Shown piece by piece: positions 49,059 through 62,900 of a stretch of 64,000 nt of DNA. The stretch's first letter is position 1, and each line of letters opens with the position of its first letter. The DNA is from Citrus sinensis. Its lineage: Eukaryota; Streptophyta; Magnoliopsida; Sapindales; Rutaceae. Both the position numbers and the translations under genes were made by a program. The notes below the pieces were generated by a model. That model was not told where the DNA came from and did not search any database. It saw nothing but the letters and a program-made list of their open reading frames with translations. The stretch lies in the NCBI RefSeq assembly GCF_022201045.2, contig NC_068558.1, forward strand, positions 49,455,501 to 49,519,500, in the 5' to 3' direction.

Positions 49059-51112
49059 ATGGGAATACGGTCACCATCACAGCCTTCAGACGCGGACTCC
49101 ATCTCAAAAGAAATATGCCATGAAAATGGAGAACCAGCTGCTATTTTGGATTCGTACAGCGCGTGGCTGGTAAGCGCGTTGTATTCATTCACTACATTGT
49201 TACTTAAAAGTGTTCGTATTAGGAGATGATCTTGTCGTATTAATGACATTCATTAATATCACTTAAAACAAGAAAAAAAACGATCAATCATTCTTTTTTG
49301 ACACCATTTTGTTCATCAATAGTGTTAATAATTGATATCCTTGTGGTGATTCCAGGCAAAGCATCCTTCGGCTTTGGACACATTTGATAGAATGATAGCA
49401 GCAGCAAAAGGGAAAAAGATAGTTGTGTTTTTGGATTATGATGGCACATTGTCACCAATCGTTGAAGATCCTGACAAAGCTTTCATGTCTGATACTGTAA
49501 TATACACGCATAAATATTCTTTAGCCGTATTAAATTAGTGGTACAAGAATGTTCACCTAACAATGGCAATTACGGAGCTAATGGTTCGATGCGTGTTGTT
49601 ATATCTTATACATAATTGCAGATGCGAATGGCAGTACATGAAGTGGCACATTTTTTTCCTACGGCAATTGTCAGCGGGAGATGTCTCGATAAGGTAATTA
49701 AGTTTTATGTTTATTTTTATCCAGAGATTGCTAGTTACTTTTACAATTAAGTACATATTTTGTTGTCAATAAATGTAGGTGAGCAGATTTGTGCAGCTAA
49801 AGAATGTGGTATACGCTGGGAGCCATGGGATGGATATATCAACCCCAGCGGGTTCTTTGAAGCAAAACAACCCCAAGCACGAGACTAGAACTGTTGATGA
49901 ACAGGTTTTGAATCCCTGTGGCATGCACATTCAACCAAATTAATACTCCCTGATGATGCTTAATTACCTTGTTAATTTAATTAGAATTTGATTTTACTCT
50001 GTAGGGTAACGAAGTTGTTCACTTCCAACCGGCACAAGAATTTTTGCCTCAAATTCAAGAGGTAACGCTTCGCTTTTCTTTTTCTAAAGTCTGAGCAGCT
50101 AAGATTGAATTTCATTTTTAAGTTATATAACCTAGACTTAAATTTACTCGATCGGTCTACCTACAAACCATAATTAAATAATTAAATACTAAAAATTATA
50201 TATATATATATATATATGTCACTCATTATATACGAACTCTATTGCTCACTTTATAATTGGATATTTCTTCTTATATTTTGATATTTCGTACAGATGATAC
50301 AAGTACTGGAAGAAAAAATCAAGACGATCAAAGGGGCTACGGTTGAAGACAACAAATTTTGCATTTCTGTGCATTTTCGACGTGTTGATGAAGATGTAAT
50401 ATTGCAACAACAATCTTAGTTTCATACCACGAATCAACCAACAATTTAATTTATCAAACTCAATATCCTAAGTTTACTTGTTGAATTAATTCACAGGACA
50501 TAAACACCCTTCAAGAGATGGTCAATTCAATCGTGGAAGCTTACCCTAATTTTCGCATATCTGGGGGTAAAAAGGTATATTTATGTTCTAGGTTTTCTTC
50601 AACTATTGTATCATTCAGATGCTATATTACGAACATCAAGAATCTTGAATAATTATTGTATAATGTATCACTTTTCTCAAATCAGGTAATGGAAATTAGG
50701 CCTTGTATCGACTGGGACAAAGGTCGAGCTTTGGAGTATTTGCTTGATACTTTTGGATTCAACAACGCAAGCGATTTCCTCCCACTGTACATAGGAGATG
50801 ACAAAACTGACGAGGATGCTTTCAAGGTTACAAATCATTAATGACACTAACACACACTTTTTTTTTTCTTTTTTAATTGAAAGCAAAATTATAAGGAAAT
50901 AGGAAACTAATTGGCTAATAATTAATAGCTTATATCTTCTGAATGTGTTTACGATTGTACAGGTTATTCGTCACATGGGACGTGGATATCCCATTATTGT
51001 TTCTTCTGTTCCAAGGGAGACAAAGGCTTTGTACTCTCTACGTGACCCAGATGAGGTGATGTCGTTTTTACGGCGTCTTGCTAGGTGGAAGAAAAGCTTA
51101 GGTATTCCCTAG
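49059..51112 (+). CDS. Trehalose-6-phosphate phosphatase (TPP)
   Basis: Nine coding exons: 49059-49169, 49356-49496, 49622-49693, 49779-49904, 50005-50061, 50294-50395, 50497-50574, 50686-50826, 50963-51112. The total is 978 bp, or 325 residues. HAD phosphatase motifs are all present: DYDGT at 64-68 (nucleophile Asp64), SGR at 102-104, and GDDKTDED at 266-273. The reaction is trehalose-6-phosphate to trehalose plus phosphate, which controls the sugar signal T6P. All introns are phase 0. The N-terminus before the catalytic domain is short (about 37 residues), so the protein is somewhat shorter than typical 350-390-residue plant TPPs. The start is the first in-frame ATG after a plausible 5' UTR acceptor near 49030. 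Which TPP paralogue it is remains open. Confidence 0.94.
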
Positions 51113-51498
51113 ATTAATTTGGAGAAAATTATAGGAGCTCAAAGTCAAAGGGGTCATATTATTTGTAACTCATCAGTTGCTAGTTTGCATGTTTTTTCAT
51201 TTAGCAAATTAGCACAATGAGTGGGGGCATATTGTGCGTAGATAAGGCGATTATACAAAAAGATATGTTTATGTACTCCCTTTTACCAATATAGTGCAAT
51301 TAAACAGAGATAGAATAAGGAGGAGATGATAATTTAATATTACAGAATTATTACTAATTAATATATCTTATTTAAGTTGTAGTCAGATTTTCTTATGAAG
51401 AATGGTTATCAAGATGTTCATCTTGATTTTAATTTGCATATAAATTGAGCTTGATTTTGCATAATCACAACTTCTCTTGTACTGTAATCTATTACCAC

Positions 51499-51534
<36 letters not shown>

Positions 51535-53679
51535 GATGATGTAAATGCTTATAATAAGAAATGGTATTTGAACAGACCCTAACTACCCCTATTACCCGAA
51601 GAATATGTATTTGGGGGGGGGGGGGGCACTTATCCGAGTATTAGTAACAAATTTTTTTTTCCCTTATTGAGTATAATGAAAGTGCTTATATCTCCAATCA
51701 TTGATTGACAATTATAATGCGTTTACTAATCGGTAATCGAAATAGATTGGAATCGGAATAGACTATAATAAGAGTGGAGAATAGAAACCAAAATAAATTA
51801 TTTACTTTAGTTATATGAATTAAAATGGGCTGAATTGTATTTCCTTTGTTTTAGAATCAAAAGGAATTACTATAAATTATGAAAATGGCCTTACTTGATT
51901 ATTATCATTATTTATTATAATAATTGTGATGATGACAATAATTATTATTCAAAATTATTGTTGTTGTTAACAATAATGACGATGATGATGATTGGAATAC
52001 TAAGCAAGAGCGCCTAGTTATAATATAATTATCTTTAATTATTAAATAAATATAATTATAAGAAAAAAAATTAATAAGGAATAGTATAAATTAAAAAAAA
52101 TGCTAAGGTTACTTGATCAACTCTTGGTATTCAAATTATAATCATAACACTCTCTCATATTTATATTTTACATTTCTCTTACCTATTTGCATATTATATG
52201 ACTTAGTTCTTAACTAACCACTCTATGAATAAATATGGAGATTATAGTACATAATGTGGGGTCCATCTATGTTGTAACTTTGGTATGGTACCACAGTTGC
52301 TTTCAATCATTGGATCCAACAAATGCAACTGTACAACTGTGGATCCAATGACTGATTGCAACTGTGGTACCATACCACAGTTGCAACATAGTTTTGCCCC
52401 ATAATGTGTTACAATCATATTATAGTGTTCATATTATCGTATTGGTGTGTCAACATTATGTCTAAATACCCACATTGATCCAAAAGGAATCTAGATTTAC
52501 AAATAAATATATAATGAAAATAATAAGTAGAAAATACAAACTAAAAACATGTAACAAAAAACAATAAACTTAAAATTTACTCGAGACATTAATTAATTTA
52601 AAATTTTAAATATTGAGCTTACCCTTCACGTTAACTTAAAAAATTAATCACTTATATTGACAAGCCAGACAATCATTTTATTTAATAAATTTATGGAATA
52701 CAGTAAAAGAAAATGAGAAGAGAATAAATTTTCCCTCAATTCACTCCAAATTTACATCTAATTTCTCTACAAACTCACCTCTCAATTATACCAGAAATTC
52801 TCAACAAATGCTCTACAAATTTCTCCCAGCCAAATCGCGAGACTCTTACTTTTATATGCAAAATTTGAGTTGATCAAGTGTGGGCATTTGCATTATATAT
52901 TTTTTTTGAACTTGCGATCATAACCTTTAGATGATCTTTACTAATACATCCAAGGTCTAAAATTGCAACCATTATACATCATTCAATTCAACAAATCAAT
53001 TATTGCAAATGAAGTCAAATTAGGACCCTCCATTGGCTTATTTGTGAAGGTGGTTGAACTATTAGATTGATGAGTATTAAACGTAGTGCAATAAGGTGCA
53101 AGTAATTTCAGACACGTAGCATGGTCTCAGTTGTTTGGAATTAATGTTGGCTTAAAAGGTTAGTAATTTTTCCAAAGGCTTTTGAGTATCTGAAATCTAA
53201 ATTTCATGTTCATTTTTCCGATCCAAGCATCATGAATCTGGCAATTTACCTATAAAAAAAATCATACTTAAAAAGTAAACAAAAATAGACAATTCATAAA
53301 ATGAGTTAGGGATTTATCAATATGATAAACTGTTAATATTATCAATATTGTAAGTAAAAAATGATAATTTTAATATTTATTAAATATACACTTTATAGTG
53401 TTAATTATAATGAAATTTACATTCCTAAATTTCATTCGCATTCCTTCATATTTTGAGCAAATAAATACTATCAATGATTCTCATTTTCGATTCTTCTTCA
53501 TTCAACCACAGAAATAAACATTCCATTACTATAATACAATCACTGAGCATGAGTATATATTCATGGATGATTGATAAACTTACCAACCGTGAATATACTT
53601 GCCTATGCAGGATCAAAATATTCAATGAGAAATACAAGAAATAACACTCAAAACACCATTAGACGACCGTTGACATTAA
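51113..53679. other. Gene-free stretch after TPP
   Basis: TPP 3' UTR, then AT-rich DNA with (ATT)n at about 51500-51532, a poly-G run of about a dozen bases at about 51615, and the foldback at 52267. No gene was recognised. Confidence 0.6.
52267..52391. mobile_element. Foldback element with long near-perfect arms
   Basis: About 125 bp. GGTATGGTACCACAGTTGC on the left is mirrored by GCAACTGTGGTACCATACC on the right, with CTATGTTG/CAACATAG outermost and TGGATCCA inside. There is no coding capacity and no clear target duplication. Confidence 0.75.
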
Positions 53680-54496
53680 GGTAGTGTTTACTTGCTGGAG
53701 TGGAAGTGTGGATTGTGGATTCCTCCCACTCCAGTGTTTACTTACTTTAAAAAAGAGGAGAGTGGGAGTGGGAATCCGTGGGTCCCACTCAATTTTGGAG
53801 TGGGGAATGTGATTCCCACTCCCATGGGGGGAGGTGGGAGTGGGAATCCACTCCCCCCTCTTCCCATTTTATCCTTATAATTAAAATAAAAATAAATAAA
53901 TAATATTTAATAAAATAAATAATATCATATTTATTAAAAATAATAATTATATCATATTTATTTTATTAAATTTAATAAAATAAATATTATATTTAAATTA
54001 ATAATATTAAACATTAATTTTAATAAATATTAATTAATTATTTAATTAATAATAATAAATATTTTATTCTAAAAAAATATTAATTTTGAACTATATTATC
54101 AATAATTATATTTCATTTGTGTTGCTATTATTAATAATTTTTATTCACATAATTTAAATTAAAATTAATAAAAAAATTATGATTTACATAATTAAGAATA
54201 TTAGTAATTATTATTAATTTATAAATATAATAAAATATTTATTTTATTTTCCAAATATATTTTTTATTAATTTTTTAATTACAAATTATAATTCTATACA
54301 TAAGGATAAAATTATAATTTAAAATAATTTACTCTCAATCCAAGACAAAGTAAACAAATAATTAGGATTCTGATTGACGATCCATACTTTCATTTAGTCT
54401 AAGTAAACACCATACTCCCACTCCCACTCCACACTCCTAATCCAAGAATTCTCACTCCTCAGGATTTCCACTCCAATCCAAAAAGTAAACGCAGCA
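53680..54496. mobile_element. PIF/Harbinger-type MITE (family H1, copy 3)
   Basis: 817 bp. The left end GGTAGTGTTTACTT pairs with the reversed right end TGCTGCGTTTACTT, flanked by TAA at 53677-53679 and 54497-54499. It is close to the copy at 2599 along most of its length. No coding capacity. Confidence 0.85.
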
Positions 54497-54886
54497 TAAT
54501 TGCATTATAAATAATAAAATTCATCATCCACTATGTTAATGTCACATAACAGTTGAAACTCCAATCCCTAACCCTAGTGTAATCTAAACGGGCTCTAGTT
54601 TAAAAATAAATAAATAAATAAAAGAATTATCATGATAAACAAATATTGATCCTAGAGCACCCAAAGTTTCTTTTCCAATAGAGTTCCCATTTAGAAAACG
54701 GTGCGCACAGCAGCAATCCAAACGATGTCGTAAAATGCCAGCCTTCGCCATTCGCTACCGTTAAACCCTATCGCAATTCTAGCTTCTGCAGGGAAAATAA
54801 AAATCTTAAACCCTAAACTATAACAAGTAACAACCCTGCCTCTTAAAATGCTCAAGTGAGAAAGCTCGCCATTTCAGGATAATATT

Positions 54887-57800
54887 ATGCCCATTAAGCT
54901 ATTCCCTAATCTACGCCTCCTCAATCCTCCCCTTTCAGCCACCCGTTTCCCTTCGATGAATTTGAAACCTTCTGTAAACTCTTCTCGGGCCATACCCGCT
55001 TTCCGCCGGATCTTCCCTTTCAAACTCAAATACCTAGGGCTTCCCACTCGCGTTAACTCCCAACAACAACAACAACAACAACAACTCGGCCTGCGGAAAT
55101 TATCGACTCGTCCGTTTCGACCCGCGGCCAGTTCTGAGTTTGGTCGTAGAGGTAGTAGAGCAGGAGAAATTCGCGGTTCTAAGAATTTAATTGATGACGA
55201 AGCGGAACTAAGTGATTGGGTCAGTGACTTACGGACCGACTCGTTTCATAGTAATAAACGTTTTAGTAAAGACGATGACGTTTCAGATTTCAGAAAGGGA
55301 TCTGGTAGAGAAAACAGAGGTTCTTATTCAATGAAAAGGAGAAGAAAGAGTGATTCGGACGACTCTTACGACTCTAGTAGGAGAGGTAATCGGAATTCGG
55401 TTAACTCATTTTCAAGGAATAATATTAGTAACAACACTTCAAGGTTTAGTAGGAGGTCTAATAGTGAATTGGAGGCTGGTAATGTGGGAAGAAAAACTCG
55501 TTTTTCGAATGATGATGAAAACGATGTGGGTGAAGAGAGGAGGAGAGGTATGAGTGGCATTAGGGATTTGCTTAGTGAGGAAGTTAGTGACAATGACGAC
55601 GACGATGATGATAGTGTTTTGAGGAACAATGCTAGGAGTTTGATTGGATTAGATAAGGAAAATGGTGGGATGAGTGTGGCCATAAGTTCACCCGGCAAGC
55701 ATGACTCCTTTATGAGTGAGAGCAGGTACGTTTTTTAAAAGCTTGGTTTTTGCTAAGTATGTATTTACTATAGCGGAGACTTTCAGTAATTCTCAGTGAC
55801 CAATGTTGTCTCCTGTTTCCATGCCTGCAGATTTGATCAATGTTCAATCTCTGCCTTGTCGCTGAAAGGAATCAAGGATGCTGGTTATGAGAAAATGACC
55901 ATAGTTCAGGAGGCAACACTTCCTGTTTTACTTAAAGGTTCACTTTTTTCTAATTTGTTTTGTAACTTCAGAGATCAGAATCTTCTTTGTTAATGTCAAT
56001 TTTTGCTTCCTGAGGAATTGTTTATTGACATGATAACTGGTGATTGTTAGTAATTGCTGTGATTCTTGATGAATGACCATCAACCTTGGTATTTGTATTT
56101 GGTTTTCTTGATTTTATTTTGTGCATTTTCGTAAAGATGATAGTCCTTATTCTGATTCTGTTTCCAGGTAAGGATGTTCTGGCTAAGGCTAAGACAGGCA
56201 CTGGAAAAACTGTAGCATTTTTGGTAAGATATTTTATTCATTTATTTTTTTTAAAAGCCACAATTGCTTGCTAATCTCTAAACCGATGGAAGACTGTTTG
56301 AGGGATCCCCACCCTGGGCCACCCATAAGTCATTCACTTTTTGGTCCTTGCAGGTTCATTGATCATTTTGGACTTGCACCTGGCTTTTCAAATGTTTGAG
56401 GCATCTTTATTTGAAAAATTACTGAAAACCACACAGTACCCTTAAAAAATAGGAAAATAGAAGTGTAGGGGTACGGTAATTGTTTGGTCTTTCATATATA
56501 TATATATATATTAATTCTGAGTCTGTCCTTAATTTTTGGAGGGATTCATTGCTAGAAATTGAAAGCATTGCCATTTTACGAACTTTGATTGGCATTGTCC
56601 TCTCGAAATCTTTGAGAATCCTTTGAAGAATAATAAGATTGTCTTTGTTTACTACACTCAGATAGGAGATGAATGGAGTCATTCAATTTAGCTTATCTGA
56701 AGTTCTTTGTTTCAGCTTCCTTCTATTGAAGTGGTCATAAAATCTCCTCCGGTTGATCGTGACCAAAGGCGGCCCCCTATTCTTGTGCTTGTAATATGCC
56801 CTACCCGAGAGCTTGCAACTCAAGCTGCTACTGAAGCTAGTACTTTGTTGAAGTATCATCCATCTATTGGAGTTCAAGTTGTGATAGGAGGTACAAGACT
56901 TGCTTTAGAACAGAAGCGTATGCAAGCTAATCCTTGCCAGGTGACTTTCTTATCATCAGCATGGGATAGCCTTCATGTTAAAATTTGACACCCTATCATA
57001 TATTGTATCCTCATAGCATATCCAACAATCCAAATTTTTTATCTGTGCTATTGGTCAAAATTGTTTGAAACATTGTTGAGCTCTTGGAATGTCGTATAAT
57101 GATACAACTTGTCTGAGACATTCTAGAACTCTTGGAATGTCATGCACTGAGAACAAAATGAGACACGTAGAATGTCTCAGCAGCTGGATGTATAGTTTCT
57201 CTCTTTTCAAACTTTTTTTTATTAATGAGGATTCCCAGTTGTGGACCAATCAGAAACTGGGTCCTCTACTGCATATATGAATGTTGTTAGTACACCTGCT
57301 AATATCTGCACAGGAGATAGTTGGGCCATGTTTGTGTTTTCACGCATTCAAAACTCACAGATTCTTGTCGCTACACCTGGAAGGCTCAGAGACCATATTG
57401 AGAACACTGCAGGATTTGCAACAAGGCTGATGGGTGTGAAAGTCTTAGTACTTGATGAAGCTGATCATTTATTGGACATGGGATTTCGTAAAGACATTGA
57501 GAAGATAATTGCTGCTGTTCCAAAACAACGACAAACACTCCTCTTTTCTGCTACTGTTCCTGAAGAGGTTTACTTTTTATATTCTGGTTGTTTTGGTATG
57601 CCTAAAAAATTTAAAGAAAATACTAAAAGGTGATTTATGGTATGAAGGTCCGTCAAATTTGTCATATAGCTTTGAAAAGAGATCATGAATTTATCAATAC
57701 CGTTGAAGAGGGAAGTGAGGAAACACATGAGCAGGTATGCTTTTTGATGACTCTGCCCAATAAATTTTGAATTTTCTTGGTAACTCAATTATTAAAATTT

Positions 57801-59189
57801 TGATGATTTTTCAGGTCAGACAGATGCATTTAGTTGCCCCACTAGATCTACACTTCCCTCTTCTATATGTTCTTCTGAGAGAGCATGTTGCTGATAACCC
57901 TGAATATAAGGTATACATTTAGCCATGGGTCCATTATCCATGTAATTGTACCTGTTCTGGTTCTTGTGAAATATGATTTACCATTATAAATATATTCTAT
58001 ATCTAAATATTTCTGTTTAGTATTAAGAATGATATATTTTTTTTCAGCTTTCAAGTGTTCCTGAAAATTACATTTTTTTTTTTTTGGTTCGGTTTCTCTC
58101 TTTTGACAAAATTCCAATTGATTTCTCCAGGTGCTTGTATTCTGCACAACTGCTATGGTAACCAGAATGGTTGCTGATCTTCTTGGTGAGCTGAAGTTGA
58201 ATGTTAGAGAGATACATTCTAGAAAGCCACAGAGTTATAGAACTAGGGTTTCTGATGAATTCCGGAAGTCAAAGGGTCTGATACTTGTGACTTCTGATGT
58301 ATCTGCGCGTGGGGTTGATTATCCTGATGTTACCCTTGTCATTCAGGTAATGGGAAATGGTCTACTTGTTTTTCCATGTCACATCTTTGAGATTATGAGC
58401 AGCATAGTGACGAATCCCCCTATTCCCTTCTTTCTTGCTTGTCAACCTTGTAAAACCGTAGGATTTCTTCTCAATTTTTCCAGAGAAAGATTAGATACTC
58501 TGTTTATAAATTTATTTTACAGCATTTGGATGTTTCTAGTGTTCTGGATATCCACACAAAATGTGCAACTTTATTTCATTATGGTTATAATATTATGCAA
58601 TTATTGTCTGCAATTTCAGGTTGGCTTGCCATCTGATAGAGAACAATATATCCATCGACTTGGTAGAACTGGACGTAAGGGTAAAGAAGGGCAAGGCATA
58701 TTGCTACTTGCACCTTGGGAGGAATTCTTTTTATCTACCATCAAGGATTTGCCAATATTGAAAGCTCCTGTACCTTCAGTTGATCCGGACACAAAGAAGA
58801 AGGTGAAGTAAAATGCTCCTCTTTGGCTTTTCTATCCATAGTGTCTCTTTAATGACGGTGAATTAAAAATAAAATAAGAGTGAAAGTATAATTTTATGTA
58901 TTGGCAAGTAAATAGCAGAAAAATTTTTATTCTCAGAAAAGTAGTAACATAAATTCAACAGGTGGAACGTGCACTCTCACATGTGGAGATGAAGAACAAA
59001 GAAGCAGCATACCAGGCCTGGCTTGGTTATTATAATTCCAACAAGAAAGTGGGACGGGATAAGTATAAGCTTGTGGAGCTTGCAAATGAATATAGCCGAA
59101 GCATGGGGCTTGATAATCCTCCAGCCATTCCCAAGCTTGTTCTAGGCAAGATGGGCCTTAGGAATATCCCTGGTTTGCGTTCTAAATAG
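54887..59189 (+). CDS. DEAD-box ATP-dependent RNA helicase, RH26/RH31/RH48-like
   Basis: Ten exons: 54887-55725, 55831-55937, 56168-56223, 56716-56940, 57361-57567, 57648-57734, 57815-57910, 58131-58346, 58620-58802, 58962-59189. The total is 2244 bp, or 747 residues. All helicase motifs are visible: Q motif region (280-312), AKTGTGKT (323-330), PTRELA (363-368), TPGR (414-417), DEAD (441-444), SAT (472-474), TSDVSARGVD (593-602), and HRLGRTGR (623-630). The first 279 residues are Arg/Ser-rich and low in complexity, start with a basic hydroxylated stretch that looks like an organelle transit peptide, and hold eight glutamines in a row near residue 60. Known of the family: RNA unwinding, with some members in mitochondria or chloroplasts and some nuclear. 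Inferred: organellar RNA processing. The acceptor of exon 6 (ATGAAG) has a poor pyrimidine tract. Confidence 0.94.
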
Positions 59190-59983
59190 AGTGGGTTTTC
59201 TTATTAGGGAATTCCATCATATTTACAAATCACTTCCATCTCTGTGGACAGACGATTGGGAAAAGAAAATTTCATCCCCAAACCATCTAATTTCAACATT
59301 TATTTATTATATTTCTGCGCGTTGGAGCCAAACCATCTAATGAAGAGAACCTCATACGGTAAAAAGGGACAGAGATTTCCCAGTTGCAAGAAACAGCTCT
59401 CTTGAATTAAGGCAACAATAATCACATGCAAAATAACAAATATCAGCCGATCATCTTTCAAGCTTGAAGCAATCAACTACAACAGACATCAACAGAGACA
59501 AGCTACTACATCTAACTTCATCTTCTTGATGGGTATATTGTTACACAGTCCGTTTTTAAATGAAGGTTCATGGTAGAAATCTACTACACTGAGCGTTATC
59601 CTTTATGAATCGAAAAGCTACCATATCCTGTGAAATAAAATCATGAAGTAACAAAAACTATGACCCGATTAATTCCTAAACTTCTGAACCTGAGTGTATT
59701 TCAGTGGAGTTACAAGTGTGTGGAATCCTAATATGAAAACCTAATTACCGAGTACGTGCAGCCCAATCAGTCTGTTACATCCTTCAAAACAAAGCAGTTT
59801 AGACAATGTGCTGCATAGTCACCACTCCCTGAGGGCTTCATAGTGTACATACATGCACGAAGTAGCATGATTGGGTAGTTTTCAAGGAGAAACCTTAAAA
59901 GGATTGGTCACATTGGAAAACCATATCTCCCTTGCATGCCTGAGGGCAGAGAAGAAAATCGACGAGTCTTCTCATCAAAGTTT
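59190..59983. other. Convergent 3' UTR region
   Basis: The helicase gene and the nucleotidyltransferase-like gene end toward each other here. No further gene was seen. Confidence 0.6.
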
Positions 59984-62900
59984 TCACCCACCATTTTCTC
60001 CCTCGTTTTGAAGCTCAAGATGAAAACCCACATCTTTCCATTGATAATTCCTCCGGGCCGCTGATCTGGCAATAAAATCAAAGCCCCCTGTTAAGGCAAC
60101 AAACCAACAGCCATTACAAAACAATCCCAATCAAGAAAAAAAATCGAAATGAAAAAACTGAATAACAAGCAAATATATATTTACTTCTAAAGTAATTTCA
60201 TAAACAATTAAACACAACCTGCCAAATTGATAAATGAGCAACCGCTGGCTGTTTTGCACAGCTCAATATTATTGTAAGCAGGCAAGGCTTATGGATATTG
60301 CAGCTTACTAGCACCGTTGTGAATCAGAAATTGGCGTGTGGACCATTGCTCATGAGCAAAGGTCACTATTGAAGCCAATTACATTAATCTATATCTTGAA
60401 GGAACAAAATGACCAACTACCTCTGAACATGGGAAGAAGGATGATCTGGTGAAGACTGTTGACCCAAGGTACCATGATACCTTTGATCTTCAACTGTTCC
60501 ACTTGATCGGCTTCCCTCACTAAGCTGTGACGCTTCATTCACACCTGAGAAACCCACCGGTCCAAGAGAGCCAAACTCGAGTTGTTCAGTGGGAGAAGCA
60601 TATGCAGCATTATGATCATAAGGATAAAACATGACAACAGGGGGAATAGCAGGTCCATTTGATGACGCCCCACTGGGGTTCATAGCTGATAGCGGATACA
60701 TGCCATATGCCACATTTGGGGAACCACTGTGTGTGGAGCTGGAGCGCAATGGACCATTTTGAGAGTGATATGGGGGGAATGTGTCATGTCTCTGAGAACT
60801 CCAAGGCCTCTCAGACCGATTCTCACTCGCTGCCAACCGGTCTGGCCTTGAGCTTGATTTCTCAACTTGGTTGCGATTGTGGCGCCCAGAAGCTCGTGAC
60901 TTTGAATTAACGTTCCAGTTCCCTTCTCTCTCACCATGGTGGTCACTCCTATCGTGGCTATAATTCCCCCTTCTTGAACTTGTAGAATGCCGGTCCTTTG
61001 GAGAAACCTTCTAAAAGAAAACAAAACAAAAACATTGATCAATGATAAATAGCATTGTAAATATCTAAATGCTAAATGAGAAAAGATGCTCAGTAAGGTC
61101 ACTAATGAAACGTAAACGAACTGAGAACACACCAACACTAATGGCCAGGCTTGGCTGCTTTCTAGATTCCTGACCGTCACTTATATTAAAAAAAAAAAGG
61201 AAAGCAGCATTCAATACACATGAAAAAACCCAGAACTGAATGTTGCAAATTTGACAAAATCATATGTAACATTACAACTCTTCTCTACTTCACCCTTTCA
61301 CTTGTGGCACCAGTATACATTCTCTAGACCACATGACACACAATATCAAGGCCACAATGCAAATGAATCAGTCTTTGGCAACCAATAACTTAATCCAGAT
61401 ACACAAACTCGGATGTGGGACTGCCTTTCACCAAGGTTCTAATCAGTGCCCAACTCGGATGTGGGACTGCCTTTCACCAAGGTTCTAATCAGTGCCCAAC
61501 CCGAAATATGATTCAGGAACAAGAAGCAATATGCTTCTATAAAGAAAAATTCTAATCCAATCGAATGCGTGTATAGACAACATTTTTGGCAAACGATGGG
61601 CGATAGATAAAGGTGAAACAAAGCAATACCATTGTATGCTAACAAAAACACAGAAGCACAGTGCAAACATAATTAAATAGAGAAGCCAAATGAAACGAAA
61701 CAGCCACGCAGAAAGAAGTCTTGCAAATGCATCTTACAGGATTGGGAAGGTAAGTCCCAGTCCCAGCACGATATCTTGGCATTTCATCAATGTACCGTTG
61801 GTAAACACCAGCAGGCCTGTTAGAAGCAGACTGGAGAGGAGTAACAGGAGCAAGATGGGGCCCATAACTGATGAGCTGGGTAAAAAGATTCATGTTGGCT
61901 GAAAGTGGTCTTCCAGGACCATCCCATGGAAAACGGCCCTGTAGATAGACAGGTGGCACCATCATAGGTGAAGGATATATAAGAGGTGAAGATAATCGTG
62001 GGTTTTGGCAAAACCGGCCATATTGTAAATTTTGCCAATGGCTAAGAAAGTCACTGTTGAGAATGTCAGACTTGTGCTCCAATGGTTCGACACGAGCAGA
62101 CCTTCTCATAGAACTTGAAGTACTTGACGCCTCTGACTGATCAAGTCCCTCAGACAAATCAAACTTTTGACCAGAATCACTGCTTCCCAGGCCCTCTTCC
62201 CCACTAAAATGGCTTGTTGATGCATCAGAGGTTCCTGACTCAGTTGGGAAGTTGTATATTGGAAGCATCGTAAAAAAGGGAACAGGTGGACCTGTGGGAT
62301 AAAAGGTCAAGGGAACAACCTCTGAATTGTCCGCGGACCTTTGTCGAGCACCGTGACCTAAGAGGACAGGAGCAATCGGAATCACTGATTCTGACCCACT
62401 TGTCTGAGCTTCTTCAGATCCGGGCATTTGATGCCTTGGAATATGTAAAGGAGCAAGGGATTGAAGTCCTACACTCCTGTCTGGTATTTCAGACCCCATG
62501 GTTGGAAGCAGATTCCATTCTTTGTTGTCTTCATCAGCCTGAACAGAAGAATGTTCTGACACACTACTACCTTTTCCATACACTGGAGAAGCAGTAGAAG
62601 CCATTTTTCTACCCCTTTTTTCTTTAGCTGGTTTTGAGACCTTTGCCGATGATCCTTCCCAAGAACTCTCAGAATTGGTTTTACTTCTCACAGAACTTGT
62701 ATGTGAAGCAGGCATAGATCTTGAGCTGGCAGATCTGTCATCAAAGTAAACCTCGTTACCTCTACTATCTAGATAATGGAAAGAATCTTCATGATCTTCC
62801 CTCATTGACTCCCCGGCATCTTTGTTGAATTTATGTGGAGCTCTTCTAGCACTGCCAGAGGCACCTATCTGAGATGAAGGAAGAAGGTTATAACCAGCTG

